From NCBI RefSeq assembly GCF_900103165.1, contig NZ_FNKY01000001.1, positions 2,914,001 through 2,978,000 on the forward strand: 64,000 nt of DNA. Direction: 5' to 3'. A program made the translations under genes and the position numbers. The notes below the pieces were generated by a model that ran no database searches, had not been told where the DNA came from, and saw only the letters and a list, made by a program, of their open reading frames with translations. This stretch comes from Nitrosospira multiformis (GTDB taxonomy: Bacteria; Pseudomonadota; Gammaproteobacteria; Burkholderiales; Nitrosomonadaceae). Numbering within the stretch: the stretch's first letter is position 1; each line of letters begins with the position of its first letter. Shown in pieces: positions 59,870-64,000 of this stretch.

Positions 59870-61342
59870 TTACACCTGCTGCGACGCTTTTTGGGTTTCA
59901 TTTTTTGTGCTTCGGTACTTATTATTTATCAGTATATGCAACGTGGTTACGCCCAGGATGCTGCCCAATACCAGGGGGACTGCCCAGAGCTGCCACCAGG
60001 GCGCCCCGGCTGCCACCACATATTCACGCGGCCATGCGATATTGATAAGTTCAAACACGGCCCAAACAAAGGCAACTGCATTTATCGCCAGTCCCCAGTT
60101 ACCCAGCTTCAATGCACCCAATGCGGGATTCCACCGGCCGGTAAGACGGGCATATAATCCGACGCCCGTCGTCATGGAAAACATCGCGTATAGTCCTCCC
60201 GTACCGAAAGCGATTATGGTGGCAACCGCTCCATCATTTAACCCGAAAAGCAATCCGAGCCCGGACAGCGATATGGTCGTAAGAATGGCGTTCCGCGGAA
60301 TTTTATGTCTTGTCACATGACTGAGGTGAGCCGGCATGTTCCCTTCACGCGCCATTGAGAATACGATGCGTGAAACGTAATTAACCACTGAAGATCCACA
60401 GGAAAGGAAGGCAATCATCACAATGGCCAAGAAAGGTTTTGCGGCCCAAGCTCCGATGGTGCTGGTAATAATGGGCGAGATGGGATCGGACGTAGCGCTG
60501 GCTTCCACCAGGACGTCATGTTCGACGGACAGCATCAGCGAAGAAGAATTGAAGAGAACCACGGTTCCCACGGCGCACAAGGAGAGGAAAATCGCACGCG
60601 GGATCATTCTCTCGGGGTTATGAGCTTCTTCGGCAATAGTGGAACAGGCATCAAAACCGATGAAAGCCCAACCCGCAATGGCCACAGCGGCCAGAAAAGC
60701 AGCAATGTCGGTGGGAGCCAATCCCGTACCCAGATGCTGAAACAATTCGGAGACCGGATGGACTCGGAAGAAGAAAAACAAAACCAGTGCTACGCATATT
60801 GATCCAATCACCTCTGCACAGACACCGAGTAAATTGATCACCTTGAAGATACTCTGATCAACCAGATTGACCATCGTACAGATCAGCAGGAACGCAGCGC
60901 CCGATAGCACCGCGGTCGGACCCTGTACGTTACCACCGATAAAAACAGCGGAAAGCCACATACCGCCGGTATAGGCGGTTGTAGTCAGCATAGCGATCGT
61001 GGAACTAACGTAAATGACCCCGGCATACTGACCGGTTCGCGGCCCTATAAGCTGCCGCGCCCATTTGTAAGCACCGCCTGCGATGGGGAATTGCGAAGAA
61101 AGCTCGGCGTAGACTGCCGCCACCATCATTTGCATTACCAGGCACAAGGCCAGGGCAGAAATCCAGCCACCCCCCGTCACTAAATTCTGCACACCGAAGA
61201 TGGCGTAAAGCCCGACGACAGGTGACACGACTGAAAAGCCAAGCGTAAAGCAGTTCCAGACACTCATGGTGCGCTTGAGTGCGTGGGGCTTTGTCGCTCC
61301 GTTATCAGAAGTAAAGCTATTCTGACTTTGGTTTATTGGCAT
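59870..61342 (-). CDS. APC-superfamily amino acid/amine permease
   Basis: 490 residues, about twelve transmembrane segments (WNCFTLGFSVVSPVVGLYAIFGV, WISALALCLVMQMMVAAVYAEL, FPIAGGAYKWARQL, LAAVAIAGWAFIGFDACSTIAEEAHNP and others). The family moves amino acids, GABA, choline-type amines or urea derivatives. Its ATG follows GGGGAGG. As the first structural gene after a guanidine-I riboswitch, it is a candidate guanidine importer, but its specificity cannot be read from sequence. Confidence 0.88.
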   Translation of the reverse strand: MPINQSQNSFTSDNGATKPHALKRTMSVWNCFTLGFSVVSPVVGLYAIFGVQNLVTGGGWISALALCLVMQMMVAAVYAELSSQFPIAGGAYKWARQLIGPRTGQYAGVIYVSSTIAMLTTTAYTGGMWLSAVFIGGNVQGPTAVLSGAAFLLICTMVNLVDQSIFKVINLLGVCAEVIGSICVALVLFFFFRVHPVSELFQHLGTGLAPTDIAAFLAAVAIAGWAFIGFDACSTIAEEAHNPERMIPRAIFLSLCAVGTVVLFNSSSLMLSVEHDVLVEASATSDPISPIITSTIGAWAAKPFLAIVMIAFLSCGSSVVNYVSRIVFSMAREGNMPAHLSHVTRHKIPRNAILTTISLSGLGLLFGLNDGAVATIIAFGTGGLYAMFSMTTGVGLYARLTGRWNPALGALKLGNWGLAINAVAFVWAVFELINIAWPREYVVAAGAPWWQLWAVPLVLGSILGVTTLHILINNKYRSTKNETQKASQQV

Positions 61343-61494
61343 GATGCCCTCCCCAAACCACAGGTCGCGACATGAGGCTGCCAGCCGTCCACAACTATTT
61401 TTATAGCGACATAAGCTCCTGAGGAGGCTACAGGTAGCCTCCGAAGCTTATCGATGATCACGACAAGATGGGAAAATCCAGAAAGGAAGTGCAT
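61333..61494 (-). CDS. Possible 53-residue leader ORF between riboswitch and permease
   Basis: An ATG at 61494 with AAGGAG eight bases upstream begins a 53-codon frame whose stop overlaps the permease ATG by 10 bases (TAA at 61333-61335), so translation could couple the two. The peptide (MHFLSGFSHLVVIIDKLRR...) has no known match. It spans the strong hairpin at 61411-61451. It may control permease translation, or not be translated. Confidence 0.4.
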   Translation of the reverse strand: MHFLSGFSHLVVIIDKLRRLPVASSGAYVAIKIVVDGWQPHVATCGLGRASCQ

Positions 61495-61551
61495 GACGAA
61501 GTCTCCTTAATCGGCGGATCAAATTCCAAGAGCGATGTATTTAAATATACA

Positions 61552-61656
61552 TTCTCCCGGGCTTTTATCCCTCCGTGGAGCCTCGTCATAACGAAGCCGG
61601 AAACTCTCGGACCAGACATTTCCTGCTACGGAAACCGGAACCCTAGTTTCTCCTTA
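61552..61656 (-). promoter_or_regulatory. Guanidine-I (ykkC) riboswitch
   Basis: On the minus strand the sequence contains, in order, GAAACTAGGGTTCCGG, GTCTGGTCCGAGAGTTTC, ACGGAGGGATAAAAGCCC and GGGAGA: the conserved blocks of the ykkC aptamer. The P1 stem GAAACT/AGTTTC closes it. It precedes the permease gene by about 210 bases. Immediately 3' is a hairpin ATGTAT-ATTTAA-ATACAT. This class binds guanidinium and turns on exporters, carboxylases and their DUF1989 partners. Confidence 0.93.
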
Positions 61657-61717
61657 CATCAATCTACTGCTTTGGTCTTACTAATTTGACCGCAAAATTG
61701 CAAAAAAAGCGGTTGAT

Positions 61718-61723
61718 ATTATA
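61718..61723 (-). promoter_or_regulatory. Likely -10 element of the riboswitch operon
   Basis: TATAAT on the minus strand (61718-61723). A good -35 at 17 bases is not visible. Transcription from here would give about 50 bases of leader before the aptamer. 61724-61894 shows nothing else; it separates the operon from bioA. Confidence 0.4.
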
Positions 61724-61894
61724 CTCGAATACCCAGTTGTCAGACCTTTTCAACTGCACATGGAAGAAATTGTACACATCTGATCATAAAAAGCAACACT
61801 AATTTATTCTTGAATAGCAAAAAAATTGTAAACAAATTCCATCCATAAAATGGAATCGTTATAGGGATTTCAACACTTGTAATATCATCGTATT

Positions 61895-63232
61895 TCAAAA
61901 TGAATCAAGTGCCCGCAAGGTTCCCGCTACCAGCAAATCCATTTCCTGCTCGTTAATGATATACGGCGGCATGAAATAGACTGTGTTTCCCAATGGGCGT
62001 AACACCAACTCCTGCGCAAGTGCCGCCTGGAAGAATTTTCCGGAAAAATCAGGATCACGGGTTTCCACTTCGAATGCCCAGATCATTCCGCAATTACGGA
62101 AATTATTGACCTTGGGATGGGATGCGATCGGCTGTGCCGCATGATTGAGATAGCTTGCTTTAACACGGTTGGCTTCAATGATGTTGTCCTGCTCGAAAAT
62201 ATCCAGTGTAGCCAGTGCGGCACGACAGGCGAGCGCATTGCCTGCATGGGTATGGGAATGCAGGAAGCCGCGTTTGGTTTCATCGTGATAAAAAGCTTGA
62301 TAAATCCTGTCGGTGGTCATCACCACGGATAACGGCAGATAGCCGCCGCTCAAGCCTTTTGCCAGGCATAAAAAGTCCGGGACGATATTCGCTTGCTCGC
62401 AGGCGAACATCGTCCCGGTCCTGCCAAAGCCGACGGCGATTTCGTCAGCAATGAGATGTACCTGGTACTTGTCACATATCTGTCTTGCAAGCTTAAGATA
62501 ATCGGAATGATACATGCCCATGCCCACCGCTCCCTGCACGAGCGGCTCGACAATAAGTGCTGCGGTTTCGGTATGATGCTGCGAGAGATGCGCTTCGAGC
62601 GCAGCCGCAGCACGACGCGCATAATCACGGGCAGATTCTCCCGCAGTTGCATAGCGCCAATCCGGGGTAAGAACATGCGCGCTGTGGCGCAATAGCGGAG
62701 CGTAGGTATCCCTGAACAGCGCTACATCGGTTACCGACAGCGTGCCTAGTGTTTCACCGTGATAGTCGTTTTGCAGGCTGACAAAACTATTCTTTTCCGG
62801 GTGACCGCTGTTGTGCCAGTAATGAAAACTCATTTTCAATGCAATTTCTATCGCCGATGCGCCATCACTGCTGTAAAAGCAATGGCCGAGATTGCCCGGC
62901 ACGAGTTTGCTCAAGCGCTCTGATAGCTCTATCACCGGTTCATGCGTGAAACCCGCCAGCATGACATGTTCCAGTTTATCGAGTTGATCATGGATGGCGG
63001 CATTGATGCGCGGATTGATGTGACCAAACAGATTGACCCACCAGGAACCAATGGCATCGAGGTAGCGTTCACCTTCGAAGCCGTAAAGCCACACGCCTTC
63101 GCCTCGGGCGATGGGAACGAGCGGCAGCATTTCGTGCTGCTTCATCTGGGTGCAGGGGTGCCAGATTGCTTTTCGGCTGCGCTCCTGAAAGGAGACTAAT
63201 GACGGTAGAATTTCAGAATCGATGCCAGACAT
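61895..63232 (-). CDS. bioA: Adenosylmethionine-8-amino-7-oxononanoate aminotransferase
   Basis: PLP transaminase that makes 7,8-diaminopelargonate. 445 residues, with WHPCTQMKQHE, GVWLYGFEGERYLDAIGSWWVNLFGH, SDGASAIEIALKMSFHYW, HADEIAVG-like LIADEIAVGFGRTG and PLP Lys in DFLCLAKGLSGGYLPLS. Completes bioB, F, H, C; only bioD is missing here. It lies on the far side of the riboswitch operon, which separates it from bioBFHC. Confidence 0.96.
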   Translation of the reverse strand: MSGIDSEILPSLVSFQERSRKAIWHPCTQMKQHEMLPLVPIARGEGVWLYGFEGERYLDAIGSWWVNLFGHINPRINAAIHDQLDKLEHVMLAGFTHEPVIELSERLSKLVPGNLGHCFYSSDGASAIEIALKMSFHYWHNSGHPEKNSFVSLQNDYHGETLGTLSVTDVALFRDTYAPLLRHSAHVLTPDWRYATAGESARDYARRAAAALEAHLSQHHTETAALIVEPLVQGAVGMGMYHSDYLKLARQICDKYQVHLIADEIAVGFGRTGTMFACEQANIVPDFLCLAKGLSGGYLPLSVVMTTDRIYQAFYHDETKRGFLHSHTHAGNALACRAALATLDIFEQDNIIEANRVKASYLNHAAQPIASHPKVNNFRNCGMIWAFEVETRDPDFSGKFFQAALAQELVLRPLGNTVYFMPPYIINEQEMDLLVAGTLRALDSF

Positions 63233-63401
63233 AGGATATTTACCAGTGGCTATAGGAATTTAACGTAATTGAGCGTTTGAGAGCTTGTCTCAGATCACTC
63301 ACAAACTCTTGCGTCAGTGAATAATTATTGAACCTGGAAGCTAATGAGAAGGCTGTAAATCAGGAAGAACCCAAGAATTCTTGATTATATTTCTGATCAC
63401 A

Positions 63402-64000
63402 TTAACTTTGCCCTGGGGATTTTTTTCGCGCCACGACAACACCATCACGCGTCGGGTTGATAAAAGCGTCAAATTCAGGATCATTAAAAATAAGCCGGTT
63501 GTGCTCAAGAATTGCTTCAGTCCAGCCGGGTACAATATCAACATATTTTTCCACCGCCACACGTCCATGCCAAAGCACATTATCAGCGATGTAAAGACCG
63601 CCCGGACGAATGCGGTCTTTAGCCATTTGCCAGACCTCGGGATAATCCCCCTTGTCGACGTCGTTGTAACAGATATCGAATAACCCTTCGGTCTGTGTAA
63701 ATATCTCCTGCGCGAGTCCGGCGCGAAAATCAACTCTATCCGACAAACCTGCGGAACCGAGATATTGCTCTGCTTTCTCCTTGTTCAGAGGATCTCCATC
63801 AGTACAAATTACCTGCCCATCCGCACCCACCGCTTTTGCAAACCAATAGGCGGAATAACCGTAGCCGCTGCCAAACTCGAATATACGTTTAGCGTTGGCT
63901 GTCTTCGCCAATGTTTCAAGAAACACCCCTACTAAACGGCCGACGATGGGGAAATTATTTTCCTTCGCTACCGCTTCCATTTCTGTCAGCACCGAATGAT
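63402..64000 (-). CDS. SAM-dependent O-methyltransferase (family 3), N-terminus outside the window
   Basis: The frame is open to the window edge; a GTG at 63990-63992 is inside the likely protein. It has FEFGSGYGYSAYWFAKAV (SAM motif I), GQVICTDGDPLNKEKA, DICYNDVDKGDYPEVW (Asp/metal region of caffeoyl-CoA/catechol-type O-methyltransferases) and LYIADNVLWHG. The substrate is unknown. It follows bioA on the same strand with 169 bases between. Confidence 0.85.
   Translation of the reverse strand, partial: HSVLTEMEAVAKENNFPIVGRLVGVFLETLAKTANAKRIFEFGSGYGYSAYWFAKAVGADGQVICTDGDPLNKEKAEQYLGSAGLSDRVDFRAGLAQEIFTQTEGLFDICYNDVDKGDYPEVWQMAKDRIRPGGLYIADNVLWHGRVAVEKYVDIVPGWTEAILEHNRLIFNDPEFDAFINPTRDGVVVARKKSPGQS

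Noticed and set aside
61411..61451. Rho-independent terminator between riboswitch and permease
   Set aside because: The stem is strong, but on the minus strand no U run follows it, so termination is not supported.
61468..61689. Plus-strand ORF over the riboswitch
   Set aside because: It is the complement of the guanidine aptamer, whose conserved blocks explain the sequence.

Overview
The window looks like a chromosomal segment of a betaproteobacterium. The rpsF-priB-rpsR-rplI operon, the E. coli-type gshA/gshB pair, bioBFHC and the PEP-CTERM-associated acyltransferase fit a Nitrosospira/Nitrosomonas-like ammonia oxidiser, but no ammonia-oxidation gene is present, so the genus is an inference. 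Most of the window is ordinary housekeeping DNA. The accessory material lies at about 1-530, 37.8-46 kb and 46.4-61.7 kb.

Layout. 1-530 is the right end of a decayed IS3-family element beside tRNA-Ser(GCT). 0.9-12.7 kb carries lysC, a small XRE-type regulator, a radical SAM gene divergent from queD, a PrxQ/Bcp peroxiredoxin overlapping a PIN-PhoH ATPase, dnaB, the rpsF operon with its own promoter and leader, rlmB, rnr and tRNA-Leu(CAG). 13.3-19.0 kb holds an exosortase-associated acyltransferase and a likely operon of periplasmic binding protein, porin and membrane GGDEF-EAL protein. 19.4-31.1 kb has aroC, a quinone-reductase-like MDR gene, a divergent M17 aminopeptidase, thyA-folA, a type III ornithine/lysine decarboxylase preceded by a 21-residue leader ORF, dcd, apbC/mrp and metG. 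31.2-37.7 kb has a RIO kinase, an HxlR regulator, gshA-gshB, an orphan ABC-2 permease and a GST-like protein. Two kinds of palindromic, gene-less repeat elements interrupt this backbone.

37.8-46 kb is a surface-protein locus: seven intact copies and one decayed copy of a small secreted or lipoprotein family surround an outer-membrane beta-barrel gene. The outer copies (37947+ and 45835-) and the inner copies (40953+ and 44973-) are inverted duplicates, so the locus is a nested inverted repeat. Three genes of the family are preceded by arrays of a 19-base core (34-base period in the longest) whose ends are complementary and co-vary. Two arrays lie between a plausible promoter and the gene, so they are probably transcribed leaders.

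46.4-63.2 kb combines biotin synthesis (bioB, F, H, C and, separately, bioA) with biotin-dependent nitrogen metabolism. A guanidine-I (ykkC) riboswitch on the minus strand precedes an APC permease, two DUF1989 'urea carboxylase-associated' proteins and a urea/guanidine carboxylase paralog that has lost its entire biotin carboxylase domain. A second, full-length carboxylase and an isochorismatase-fold amidohydrolase lie beyond the bio genes. The most economical reading is a guanidine assimilation cluster in which one carboxylase copy lacks the ATP-dependent half and would need it supplied in trans. No allophanate hydrolase is in the window. The window ends inside an O-methyltransferase gene.
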